Origin: Pseudomonas maioricensis
Lineage (GTDB): Bacteria; Pseudomonadota; Gammaproteobacteria; Pseudomonadales; Pseudomonadaceae
Direction: 5' to 3'
DNA: 64,000 nucleotides
Assembly (NCBI RefSeq): GCF_022790535.1
Contig: NZ_LOHG01000012.1
Span: forward strand, 6,516 to 70,515
The notes under the pieces are model-generated. The model was not told where the DNA came from. It saw only the letters and a program-made list of their open reading frames with translations, and made no database searches. Shown here one piece after another: positions 25,759 through 35,371 of this stretch; position 1 is the first letter of the stretch, and each line of letters opens with the position of its first letter. The position numbers and the translations under genes are program-made.

Positions 25759-28700
25759 TCAAGCGTGAAGCGACACCCCGTCACCCGGCCGTCGTCTGGT
25801 TAGCGTTGTGCTGGTTTTGGCAGCGTCTTGCTGCAAGGCTTTCACTTGCGCGGCGAACGGTTTGCCACCGTCCATCGCGCGATAACGCAGATGCACGATG
25901 ATGTCCTTCTCCTGCAGACGGTCGAACAGTTCCTGCTGCAGGGCACTGGCATACCGGGGGAAACTCAACGTCCAGGTAGAAACGGCGCCGGTACCTTCGA
26001 AAGGCAGATAGCGCGCATCCTCCATCTGCGCAAAGTGCAGACCGGGGTCATCGCTGCCCCCCGACACCGCTACTTGCTGGCTTGGGCGCGGGTTGGCGAT
26101 GACAAATCGCGGGCTGATGTCGTCGTGCTCGTCCGGCAACTCATTGGCCTGTCGGTACATGTGCTTGCAGCCACCGAGGTCGGGCTTGAGCAAATAACTG
26201 CTGGCAAGTTGGCCAAGCATCACGCGGCTGTTTTCATAGAGGCCGAGCACGCCCGGTAACGACATCGATACCTGCACCAGTTGGCGCAGGTAGTGGCCGG
26301 GGTAGTCCTGATCGAACAACGAAGGTTTCAGCGCAAACTCGAGGGTGCCCGTGCTGCGCAGGCTGGCGATCACCGCCGCCCAGCCGCTTTCGTCACTCAG
26401 ACCTGAATAATCCTGCAGCAGTTGCCGCAACGACACGGTTTTTACCAGCTCCAGGCGACGCTCATGGCGCACTACAAAGGCCGACTCCATCTGCAACAAG
26501 CCAAGGCTCAGGCTTTCCCCCGAACTCAGGCCGTGGCGGTCATCGACCCAGGCATTGACCGGAATGAAGCGGGTATCGCTATCGCCAATCTCGTACTGCC
26601 AACAGGCCTCGCTAGCCAGGCACAATGAAAGCACTGCGTCATAGGCCTGGAAGTACAGGGTCGACATCTGCCCGAGCAGCCACTGATACAAGGCCGTATT
26701 GGTGTCGCGCTTCTCGATGAACGCATAGAGTGCCTGCGCGTGCTCGCGGGCCTGCTGCGAACGGAGCCGTTTGCGTTTTGCCGAGATGTTCACCAACTCT
26801 TGTTGCCCGGCCTGAATGACCAGAACGTTCAACTGTGCCTGTGCCTGATCCTTGAGGAATTGCCACTCTTGACGCCTGCGCTTATAGCCGTCAGCCCGCA
26901 ATTGCACCTCGGCATTCTCGGTGTAGTTGATTTGACCGCCTTCCGCCTTGGAGGCTTGCTGAAACTCAGGCCCTGCCCAGTTAAATCCGCCAGGGATAGG
27001 GATGATAAAAGGAGGGAATGGTACGGGCTGAAGCGTGATGAGATTGGGGGCCGCAGTAACGCCATGCCCTCTGGCACGATAATCATCACCGGCCTCCAAA
27101 CGTGCATCTCTGGCTGTGCCAAACATCTCTTCGGCGCGCAGCTCAGCCTCGCTGACATCCTGTTTCAGCCATGTGTCATAGGTGGCTACCTGCCTGTTCA
27201 CCTGTAAATGGCTGTCACGCAACGCATTGATAGCAAGGTCGCCCTGCTCGATGGCCAGGTCATCAAGCGTTTCGACGAAACCGGACAACTCCAGCACATG
27301 ACGCTGCTGCAAGCGGTCCTGTGCGGCGCGATCGCGGGCCGCCATCTGCAAGCGTACCTGCTCGCCAAACCGAATCAGGGTGTTCACGGCCTCCCTGGCA
27401 CGGGGCAGCATGGCAGCGAATCGATATGGCGGGATGATCGACATTGAGCCCAGGCGCCGCAGCGACATGCTGTTACCGGCCAGTTGTGCGCGTAGCAAGT
27501 CCAGCGGATTGGACGGGGCTTCGTACAACCCCAGCAACATGGGTTTGCCATCCAGCGTCAGGTTGTGACGCAGGTTATACAGGCGCAGATCAAGCTGTTC
27601 CCACAGGTCCAGCAGCCGGGTATTGACCGGTAAGCGGAACCAGGGCGCATCGATCAACCGCAACCAGGGCTGATCATTCAATGCGTACGAGGTGTCGTGC
27701 TGCAGCGAGTCAGCCACCGAAGCTTCGAACGTCGCGAAAGATGCCGTTTGGTAGCGGGCCGCATTTGCCAATGACTGCGGTGCCCATTGGCTGATGCTCC
27801 GGCCCTTGGAAAGTGGCCCCAACAGGGACAGTGCACGCACGTAGAGCAGTTTGGCTTCGGTCAACGCGTCGCGGGTCACCTGACGATAGAGGCTGTCGCC
27901 CCACGCGATCAGGTTATCCACGTAGAGCATGAAAATGGCCTTGCGATAATGCGAGGGTGCGCCGTAGGCAATCGTGCCCGGATCCTGCGGGCCAGCAAGG
28001 TCACGCGAACGGTCGTCGACAAAACCCAATGGTCGACTGGTCCAATAAGGCAGCCAGTTCACGTGCTCTGGTGGCGGATACAAAGGGGCTACCCGCACCT
28101 GCGGGTTGAACAGGTAGTGCAGCCATTGTTCGGTGCCGGCATAGTCGAACGACTGATGCAGCCGGGATGCGGCCAGATGCGGCGCATGGAAGAACAACTC
28201 CCAGAAGTACCGCCCGTTGGCACCGTTGAAATCCACCGGGGTTGCTGTGCTGCTACCCGGTGCGGGGCTCTCGGGGGTGTGCTGGGTTTCCCAACCCAGT
28301 GCGCCTTGCAGTGAACGCTCGGCTTTGCGCACCAGCTCACCGGCAAAGGCGGTATTGAGGCGCACATAGCGCAGGGGCGTTATCCCCAGCGCCTGCAAAT
28401 CAAGAAACTGCCCGCCATCGCTGGTGGCAACCAATGTGGGGACCTCATTGGAACGCTCCTTGCGGGTAATCGTGAATTCGTTATAACCGAGGCCAGTCGT
28501 GGTGTCGGACATACCAAAGCGCATTGGAAAGGCATCTCCGGCGCCCCAAGGATCAACCTGCACGGCCGTGCGCGCAGAGCCATTGAGAAGCAAGGCATAT
28601 GGGGAGCGCGGCTGGCTTTTCCATAGGCCAAACTCGCCCCGCAATGGCGCCGTCGAGTCAGAGCCTTGATACCTGGGTTTGCTGCAAACCCCGACCGTCT

Positions 28701-29979
28701 CCAGTTTGCAAACACCATCGATGGTTTTGATGCGTGCGTCCAGTTCGAGGTAATCGCTAAGTGGCCCTGCATGGTTATCGCCGCTCTTGTTCCAGACCAC
28801 ACTTTCGAGGGTCCACACCTTTTGATTGGTATCAGCCCCCTCAATAGAGTGCTGCGCCCGACCTGGGTTGGTGCCCATTTGCTTGACCAATGCAACCACC
28901 AGTGAAAGCTTCGACTCAGAACCCAACGTGACCGCCTGCCAGCGTTTGTCTCGCACATGGATAAAGGCGAACTCCGGCAGGGTGATGGTGCGAGTGATGA
29001 AACCCACCACCAGCCGAGGCTCGTTTGCCAGACGGGTATCCAGGGTGGAGACGAGGGTGTAATGAGCCGCTTCCAGCGTAGCAAGCGATGGCATGGAGCA
29101 TTCCTGCAGGGCTATGGGCACACTCCATTGACCGTTACTCTGCAAATAGCTGGTGTTCAAGCGATACAGATACCTGTCCGCGATAGGTACATCCTTCTCG
29201 TCCAACGCCTCGCGCACCTGCTCCAGCCATACCAGATACAATCGCCCCTCCACCACTACCGCGCGCACGTGAGTGGCAATGGCGCCAAGGGGCGCATCGA
29301 TCTGCTGCCATTCACTCCAGGCCGCAGGCGGTACATGCGTACTGGTCTGGTTCAAATCAATCGCTGCTTTGCGCCAGTAATAGTCGAACGGTTCCACAGG
29401 TTGGCGGCCGACGAAGTAGTAATTGGCATGGCGAAAATCCACCCCGTCGATGTAGCAGGACAACGTGGCAAGATTGCTCACTTCCTCGAAACGGGTCAGG
29501 TAATTACCCAAGGCTTTCTGCAGATTGTCGGGCGTTAGCCGTGCCTGGGCCAACTCGCTTTCAAAGGCTTTGAAAGCCTCGGTTTTGCCTATACGCAATG
29601 AGGGATCAAGATAGTTTTCCGGGTAGTCCACCAGCATCTGATAAGCCGCCCAAGTGCTGTACTGGCTCATAGCGTCCTGCCAGAACTGCAGCGATTCGCG
29701 ACGTTGCGCGACATCCGGAAGCTCACCAAAGCCCGGCTCCATGCCGTTATAAATGGCGTGGATATGCTGCTGAACGCTGGCAATGCCCTGGGCCACTCGA
29801 CTGGTCTCGACCTGGGCGCTGACCTGATTGTCGATCAGCAGGTATTCGTAGAGGTCTTCCGGAGTGATGACTTGTTCGGGCACGGTTGTGTCAGCGGACG
29901 TGGCGATTTGGCCAATATAGTAGGCGACCAGTGCGTCTCTGCGCTGTTCTTCCAAGGAGAAAACGAGCGTGTTTTTCAT
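25759..29979 (-). CDS. TcaB-like Tc-toxin A component, paralogue 1
   Basis: A 1406-residue paralogue of the next gene downstream, same domain order. An N-terminal helical block is followed by a neuraminidase-like domain (about 180-560), FDYAGTEQWLHYLFNPQVRV near 605-625, and channel helices around 880-1130. The channel helices contain a hydrophobic proline-rich tip near 970-1005 (PVPFPPFIIPIPGGFNW). The C-terminal TcB-binding region includes FEGTGAVSTWTLSFP. Start at ATG 29979 (MKNTLVFSLEEQRRD), with only a weak GGACG ribosome site; an in-frame upstream extension of 21 codons has none. It ends 40 bases before paralogue 2, indicating one transcript. It should form the shell base, linker and translocation channel together with the TcaA-like protein. 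Confidence 0.86.
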   Translation of the reverse strand: MKNTLVFSLEEQRRDALVAYYIGQIATSADTTVPEQVITPEDLYEYLLIDNQVSAQVETSRVAQGIASVQQHIHAIYNGMEPGFGELPDVAQRRESLQFWQDAMSQYSTWAAYQMLVDYPENYLDPSLRIGKTEAFKAFESELAQARLTPDNLQKALGNYLTRFEEVSNLATLSCYIDGVDFRHANYYFVGRQPVEPFDYYWRKAAIDLNQTSTHVPPAAWSEWQQIDAPLGAIATHVRAVVVEGRLYLVWLEQVREALDEKDVPIADRYLYRLNTSYLQSNGQWSVPIALQECSMPSLATLEAAHYTLVSTLDTRLANEPRLVVGFITRTITLPEFAFIHVRDKRWQAVTLGSESKLSLVVALVKQMGTNPGRAQHSIEGADTNQKVWTLESVVWNKSGDNHAGPLSDYLELDARIKTIDGVCKLETVGVCSKPRYQGSDSTAPLRGEFGLWKSQPRSPYALLLNGSARTAVQVDPWGAGDAFPMRFGMSDTTTGLGYNEFTITRKERSNEVPTLVATSDGGQFLDLQALGITPLRYVRLNTAFAGELVRKAERSLQGALGWETQHTPESPAPGSSTATPVDFNGANGRYFWELFFHAPHLAASRLHQSFDYAGTEQWLHYLFNPQVRVAPLYPPPEHVNWLPYWTSRPLGFVDDRSRDLAGPQDPGTIAYGAPSHYRKAIFMLYVDNLIAWGDSLYRQVTRDALTEAKLLYVRALSLLGPLSKGRSISQWAPQSLANAARYQTASFATFEASVADSLQHDTSYALNDQPWLRLIDAPWFRLPVNTRLLDLWEQLDLRLYNLRHNLTLDGKPMLLGLYEAPSNPLDLLRAQLAGNSMSLRRLGSMSIIPPYRFAAMLPRAREAVNTLIRFGEQVRLQMAARDRAAQDRLQQRHVLELSGFVETLDDLAIEQGDLAINALRDSHLQVNRQVATYDTWLKQDVSEAELRAEEMFGTARDARLEAGDDYRARGHGVTAAPNLITLQPVPFPPFIIPIPGGFNWAGPEFQQASKAEGGQINYTENAEVQLRADGYKRRRQEWQFLKDQAQAQLNVLVIQAGQQELVNISAKRKRLRSQQAREHAQALYAFIEKRDTNTALYQWLLGQMSTLYFQAYDAVLSLCLASEACWQYEIGDSDTRFIPVNAWVDDRHGLSSGESLSLGLLQMESAFVVRHERRLELVKTVSLRQLLQDYSGLSDESGWAAVIASLRSTGTLEFALKPSLFDQDYPGHYLRQLVQVSMSLPGVLGLYENSRVMLGQLASSYLLKPDLGGCKHMYRQANELPDEHDDISPRFVIANPRPSQQVAVSGGSDDPGLHFAQMEDARYLPFEGTGAVSTWTLSFPRYASALQQELFDRLQEKDIIVHLRYRAMDGGKPFAAQVKALQQDAAKTSTTLTRRRPGDGVSLHA

Positions 29980-30097
29980 AATAATGCGTCCGTTGCCCAC
30001 ACCTAAAACTTTCTGCCAAAGTTGATTTATTAGTGTCAACACATGGAACTACTGCCACAGCAGTCTATTCAAACCACACAACCAACACCGCGCCTTT

Positions 30098-33000
30098 TCA
30101 AGGCACGTAAACATCAGCACCACTTGCGATCAGGTAAAAATAACCGCCTAATAAAAACTGTGACTCTACTGTTGCAATAGCTCCGTGAGAAGGGGTACTC
30201 CCCCCCACAATCTCCGCTGTAATATTTTCAGGCGCCGCCAGTGGATTTCTAAAGAAAACTTCTTTATACCAGCTCTCTAAAGGAATCGAGATCCGAGCGT
30301 TAATGGCCCCGCCTTTCAATACATTAGGGATTGGCTTTATGTCTTTAACCTTTGTAAGAGGAGACAGCGAAGCAAACGGCCTGACTCCAAAATTGACGAC
30401 ACCCAATTTATAGTAGTAACCCACCTTGAATACGCCGCGCCACATCACCACCCCACCACATTCAACTTCAAGCGTGACGGATCCAGTAAGCGCCACAGGG
30501 TCGAAAGTGACTGGAAATATTACCCCCCCAGCAAGAGACAGCTGAGGCTCACCCAACCTGGCTACACTCATCGCCAACTCCGCAGCACCTTTGGCACGCA
30601 CGATGAACGGAATACCCTCCAAGGGCACGTCATTATCTTCTTCAAAGGCCTTGATAGTTAACGTATAAGACTCGTACCGCGACAGTAAACCAGCCGCCTG
30701 CTCGGGCAGCAGGTATCCAGTGACCGCCCCTTCAAACCGGCAATTAACAGCTTGGACACTGACCGAGTCCTCAACGGCGGTGCCGGCGACGATAGCGCTA
30801 ACCACATGATTGCCCACTGCGAATTTGGAGGAAAAGATCGCCATACCTCTTGCATTGGTATAAGAGTCGGGCTTTCGCTCTCTATCTACATACCAATTAA
30901 CACCCCGCTTCACTGCTGGCTCCGCACCTACTTTCAATTCGCTGGTAAATACCAATGGCGCTGTACCCACAAGGTACGTCTCGTCGGACACCGTGAGCGC
31001 CAGTGTCGTGACGGGGTACACCGGAGTGCTTTCACTCTGTTTATCAGTTTTAACATCGATAGAGCTTACAGTGACAATCACATTACCAACCGTTGCTGGC
31101 GTAAGAAGTGCGAAGGCCACCCCATCCTCATCCGTTTTGCTGGTGGAAACTTCAAATTCACCGTTATCGGTAGCCCACCCAACGAGCGTCTCCGGCTCAA
31201 TAGGGCTGCCATCTATTCTTACAACTCGACACTCGACCCTGACTTCATAGCCAACCGTTACTGCATCGGCGAAGCGAATATATTGAAAGTAGGGATCGTC
31301 AGTGAACTCTACGCCGACGAATTGACAGGCGTTGCCATTCTCACACACAGCGACGACTGCAACTTCCGGCCCCTCGCTTGGAGAAAGGCTTCTCAGCTCT
31401 GCCTCGACCTTGCCATTACTGTCACCCAAGGTGATATGACGCCGGAACTCGCCAAGGGTTGTTCCCCACGTCACCGGGTAATCGATCCCCCAATTGCCAT
31501 AATCATCTTGCAGCTCATTCCTGAAGAAGATGGGTTCAAGCCTGTTAGCCAAAGCGGAGTCGGGCTCTCGTTCGCCGGGCCGGCTAACAAAATTCATGGT
31601 GACCTTGTCATAACCAATCGTTACAGCAGGCGCCTTTTGGGTTTCACCCAGGCCAAAATGCACTTGCACAGTCGCAATACCCATCGCGTTGCCCGCGTCC
31701 AGCGTCACGGTCGCTATGCCTTGCTCATCGGAGTTACCGCCACCGCTCAACTGACCCAGGCTTGTCTCCCAATCTAGGGTTATATCCGCCAGTGGCTCAT
31801 CCGTTAGCGAGCGTAAGGTAAGAGTAAAAACAGCTTGCCCATCCGGTTTATTGGCAACCAGATAATCCCTGGACACAGTAATGGTATGCGCCCGGCTCTG
31901 ACCTACTTCGCTTTCCGGCACTTGGGACATCAAGTTATTGATGGTGCTGAGTGCCTGCTCGGCAGCGTCTCGATATTCCGCTACCCGACTGATCGGTTGC
32001 AACATGGCCAAGGCCAGCAATGACTTGGCGTCCAGGCTCGCCTGATGGCCCATGAGCGCCAGGCGACTGATTACGTTTATGCTCGACACAGTGCGACTTA
32101 CACCGCTATCGCTGTCCAGATACATCGCAACCGCCAATACCTCGCGAATACCCCAGCGCAAGTAAGCACCCAGCCGCTGTGCCGCGCTTTCGCGAATAAG
32201 TCGTTTATCCCCTGGACTTTCCCCGGTATGGGTATTTACCAGCCGGATATAGTCCAGCAAAGTGTCTTCACTCTGCTCACTGCGCTGAACAACCGTGGCG
32301 TATTGGGTCAGGGTATAAACAGCTTGAAATGACAGGCTGGTATCGGGCAGGCCAAACCAGTCTGGTTGCCCCAAAAACTGTCGAATCAGTGCCGAACTCA
32401 TGTGCAGATGGCGGGTGATTGTCGCTCGCTGCGACAGCTGTACTAACAGCCACAATATGTCATCGCCTATAGCCACCTTGATGGTGTTACCCCCGCCACC
32501 TATCCGGCATACCTCCTTCAATAGCTCATAACGATTGCCCTGCGCCCAGGCTAAAAGTGCATCGGCCTGGTCGGCAGAAACGTTCAAATACCCCGCAAGA
32601 CCCTCCATCAATAAAGCGCCTTGCTCTGCCCGCGCGCGCATCACCCGGTTGATTATCTTGTCAGCCAAAGCGTCATCATTCGGCTTCAAGTCCGACACGA
32701 CTTCTTTGACTCTCGATATCAGGTAGTTTTCAAAGCTAGGCTCATTGTCACCCAGATGCCTGATCAGTCCCCTGGTCCCATCAACGGTGTCAATGAAGGC
32801 CTCGAGCTTTTCAAACCAGTCAATCGCCTGCAGCACCTGACGCTCCTGCCCATCACCATCGAGCACCGACAAGACCTCAGAAACGGGCGCGCCGATTTCT
32901 GCAAAGCTGCTGTCCGTGATCAAAGCTGCCTGCAGCCGCTGGTTGATTTGATCAAGCAAACCAAGCTCCGCCTCCGACGCAACGATGTCGGTAAACCTCG

Positions 33001-35014
33001 CACCCAATAGCGGGTACAGCTGCGCGACCTGCCAGCCGGTTTCCTGCATCCAGGCCACGCAATCCACCCAGGCATGGAGGACGCTCAACGTGTCGGTTTC
33101 AGTGCTCGCCGCATGGGTTTCTATGCGCACCCGCCCCGCCACTTTCGACGTTAACTGGCTCGCGCGGCTGTCAAGAATCTCGATCAGCGCGAGGGCCTCA
33201 ATGGTGGTCACCCCCATATAGCGCGGCAGTTTTGTCAGTCTATAAAACGTCGACACCACCTCCACCGACCACAGCAACGGGTGATCCTCTGGATCGCCGC
33301 GGGACTGGACAACGATGCGCGCCAGATAACGAAAGCTTTCATAGGTCATGCCCAGCGAGGCGCACAGATGATCCACTTTCTGCCGCTGGGCCTCAGTGGC
33401 AGGCGCCACCACCATGGGTGTGTTATGGAGTTTCAGCGGTTCGGAAAACAGCGCCTGGCTGTTGAAGACCCGGTCGAAATGCGACGCTTCCTTGCCGCGC
33501 CCATAAACACCGATGCCCTGAATCAGCGCCGCAAAATCCTCGGCGGGCAGTTTGTACTTGCGCCGCAATGTCTGAAACAGACCGATAGCACGCAGAGTGT
33601 TCGCAGTGATGACCGGGAACACCGCTGCTGACTGCACTTCCGCCCGCATGCAGGCAACGATGATCTGATCCACTTCATCAAACGGCAGGTCCAGCCAGCG
33701 CGCCAGCCTTATCATGCGGTTCATACGGTCGAAACGGTCTGGGCTGGCATTGACAATATGATGGCGCGGCCCTTCGACCAGTACGCCATCAACGCTTTCA
33801 CCCGGCAGGGTTTCTATCGCCATGGCCGGTGCCTTGCCCGCATTGATGTACACCGAACCGGCCTGGCTGCCATCCACTGTGGCGGCTTCGGCAGCGGCGG
33901 TCACGTTGACCGAGCGGCTGGGGGCAAAAGCCCCAACCGACAGCAAGGCTTCAAGCTCTTCGGTGTTCAGCCCGGTACGCAGGCAGAAGGTCTGGGTGTC
34001 TTGCAGATCAATGAGTCCCCCCACACCGAAGTTATCTTCGAAAAAAGTGCTGAACTGATGTTCATCCTCTGTCGCCTCTACCAGCAAGCGAGTGCGGGGC
34101 TCAATGCGCCATTTACCGGCGACAAGCGAGCGCGTCCGGGTTGCAGCGTCCGGGAAGTACGGCGCCTCCAGCAGCAGCGACTGCTGCGCCGGCCCGAAAC
34201 CGGTGTCCTGAATCAGCGCAACATCGGACAGTACCGAATGTGCTCCCGGCTCTTTGAAGTACGGGTAAGCCGGGTCAGCCAGACGAATCACGTCGCCCAG
34301 TGAATGGCCTTTACGCTCCAGCACATAGTTGATCTGGCTGGTGTAGCGCTCGAACGGCAATGCATTGGGGTAGCGAGCCTCAAGCAGCGCATCGTCAACG
34401 GTCGTGTCTTTAAGGTTATGGTCATTCAGGTGTTTGCGGATCGATGAATCCAGAATCTCGTTGACCAGCACGATAGTTGGCTCGATTCGGTTCAGGGCGG
34501 TGTGATCCAGCACCAGATTTTTGAGGTCGGGTCGACGAGCATCAAGGGTGATGACATCCGCTGGCTTACCGGTAGCTTCCAGTTCCTGGCTATAGCGATA
34601 CAGGTCAGCCAGGTAAGCCACGGGGGAGGTGGTCGCCTCAATGGCGTCAGGTGGGCACTGATTCGCCCAGTCCGGGTTGAACATGTCGGTATAGGTCGGG
34701 CCCTCGACCAGCCCTTTGACCCCCGTCGGCGGACGGTTGGCATGGCGCACAGATGCTGTCAGCCGTTGCTCGCGAAATTGCCGGGCAATCACTACCGACA
34801 TCGCTCGAGCACGTTGGACCAGTTCACGGGCTTCAGTGATGTGCAGACCGGGGTTGTTGTTCAGCAGCCCGACCACATCGCTGCGCGCCACGCTCAACAC
34901 CGTAGGGTATTGCTCGGACAGGGTTAAAGGGGCGTTACGGTGCTGACCGGTACTGCTTAGCAACACATCCATTGCCGACAGTGGTTTGACGGCTTTGCCT
35001 TTCTTGCTTGCCAT
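30098..35014 (-). CDS. TcaA-like Tc-toxin component with C-terminal Ig-like array
   Basis: A 1638-residue protein and the first gene of the Tc block. Residues about 1-1040 resemble the N-terminal, alpha-helical shell part of TcA (SpvA/VRP1-like), for example TDMFNPDWANQCPPDAIE near 110-127 and SPVAYLADLYRYSQELE after it. Residues about 1045-1638 are beta-rich repeats of invasin/BIG-1 type: repeated patterns of VTVSRDYLVANKPDGQAVFT kind followed by G-x-A-T-V-T strands and linkers such as DEDGVAFALLTPATVGNVIV. No signal peptide. Start ATG 35014 (MASKKGKAVK) behind GGATGAG; 19 upstream in-frame codons are unlikely. It pairs with the two TcaB-like genes downstream (118-base gap) to make up one split TcA. 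The Ig-like part may bind a cell surface. Confidence 0.82.
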   Translation of the reverse strand: MASKKGKAVKPLSAMDVLLSSTGQHRNAPLTLSEQYPTVLSVARSDVVGLLNNNPGLHITEARELVQRARAMSVVIARQFREQRLTASVRHANRPPTGVKGLVEGPTYTDMFNPDWANQCPPDAIEATTSPVAYLADLYRYSQELEATGKPADVITLDARRPDLKNLVLDHTALNRIEPTIVLVNEILDSSIRKHLNDHNLKDTTVDDALLEARYPNALPFERYTSQINYVLERKGHSLGDVIRLADPAYPYFKEPGAHSVLSDVALIQDTGFGPAQQSLLLEAPYFPDAATRTRSLVAGKWRIEPRTRLLVEATEDEHQFSTFFEDNFGVGGLIDLQDTQTFCLRTGLNTEELEALLSVGAFAPSRSVNVTAAAEAATVDGSQAGSVYINAGKAPAMAIETLPGESVDGVLVEGPRHHIVNASPDRFDRMNRMIRLARWLDLPFDEVDQIIVACMRAEVQSAAVFPVITANTLRAIGLFQTLRRKYKLPAEDFAALIQGIGVYGRGKEASHFDRVFNSQALFSEPLKLHNTPMVVAPATEAQRQKVDHLCASLGMTYESFRYLARIVVQSRGDPEDHPLLWSVEVVSTFYRLTKLPRYMGVTTIEALALIEILDSRASQLTSKVAGRVRIETHAASTETDTLSVLHAWVDCVAWMQETGWQVAQLYPLLGARFTDIVASEAELGLLDQINQRLQAALITDSSFAEIGAPVSEVLSVLDGDGQERQVLQAIDWFEKLEAFIDTVDGTRGLIRHLGDNEPSFENYLISRVKEVVSDLKPNDDALADKIINRVMRARAEQGALLMEGLAGYLNVSADQADALLAWAQGNRYELLKEVCRIGGGGNTIKVAIGDDILWLLVQLSQRATITRHLHMSSALIRQFLGQPDWFGLPDTSLSFQAVYTLTQYATVVQRSEQSEDTLLDYIRLVNTHTGESPGDKRLIRESAAQRLGAYLRWGIREVLAVAMYLDSDSGVSRTVSSINVISRLALMGHQASLDAKSLLALAMLQPISRVAEYRDAAEQALSTINNLMSQVPESEVGQSRAHTITVSRDYLVANKPDGQAVFTLTLRSLTDEPLADITLDWETSLGQLSGGGNSDEQGIATVTLDAGNAMGIATVQVHFGLGETQKAPAVTIGYDKVTMNFVSRPGEREPDSALANRLEPIFFRNELQDDYGNWGIDYPVTWGTTLGEFRRHITLGDSNGKVEAELRSLSPSEGPEVAVVAVCENGNACQFVGVEFTDDPYFQYIRFADAVTVGYEVRVECRVVRIDGSPIEPETLVGWATDNGEFEVSTSKTDEDGVAFALLTPATVGNVIVTVSSIDVKTDKQSESTPVYPVTTLALTVSDETYLVGTAPLVFTSELKVGAEPAVKRGVNWYVDRERKPDSYTNARGMAIFSSKFAVGNHVVSAIVAGTAVEDSVSVQAVNCRFEGAVTGYLLPEQAAGLLSRYESYTLTIKAFEEDNDVPLEGIPFIVRAKGAAELAMSVARLGEPQLSLAGGVIFPVTFDPVALTGSVTLEVECGGVVMWRGVFKVGYYYKLGVVNFGVRPFASLSPLTKVKDIKPIPNVLKGGAINARISIPLESWYKEVFFRNPLAAPENITAEIVGGSTPSHGAIATVESQFLLGGYFYLIASGADVYVP

Positions 35015-35371
35015 GGCGGAAAACTCATCCTGAGAATGTTCCTCTCTGAGCCACAGCAAAAGACCCGACATACTTCAGCTAAGCAAATGCTGAACAGCCT
35101 GACAGCCGCAAATGACCGACGGCGCCCAGATCCCCTGCATCGCCCGCTCCCACCTCAACCGTCATCGCTGACAAGAGCCGGACCTAGAGGCTTCCAGGAC
35201 GCTTTTACCTGCCTTGGCACTCTGAGCTTTGACTGATAAACGGTACACCATCATGTTTTGCGGAAAATTCCCCCATCCACGTTAGTCTCCCGCCCCCCTA
35301 ATGGATTAAAGTATCGCCCCCAGCTTCGGTGTCACATGACGCCGCTGATTACCTGCCAGGAACAGTCACCG
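35015..35371. other. Divergent gap between the Tc-like block and the MoxR operon
   Basis: 357 bases without a gene. It must contain the promoters of both the 14-kb Tc-like transcript (minus) and the MoxR operon (plus). I see no REP element, no strong inverted repeat and no convincing sigma-70 or sigma-54 boxes. The last 120 bases are richer in A/T. Confidence 0.5.

Noticed and set aside
21141..35014. Alternative reading of the three large genes as phage tail or RHS proteins
   Set aside because: The FDYAGTEQWLHYLFNP and FEGTGAVSTWTLSFP type motifs and the neuraminidase-like/channel order fit TcA; there are no RHS/YD repeats, and no phage structural genes nearby.
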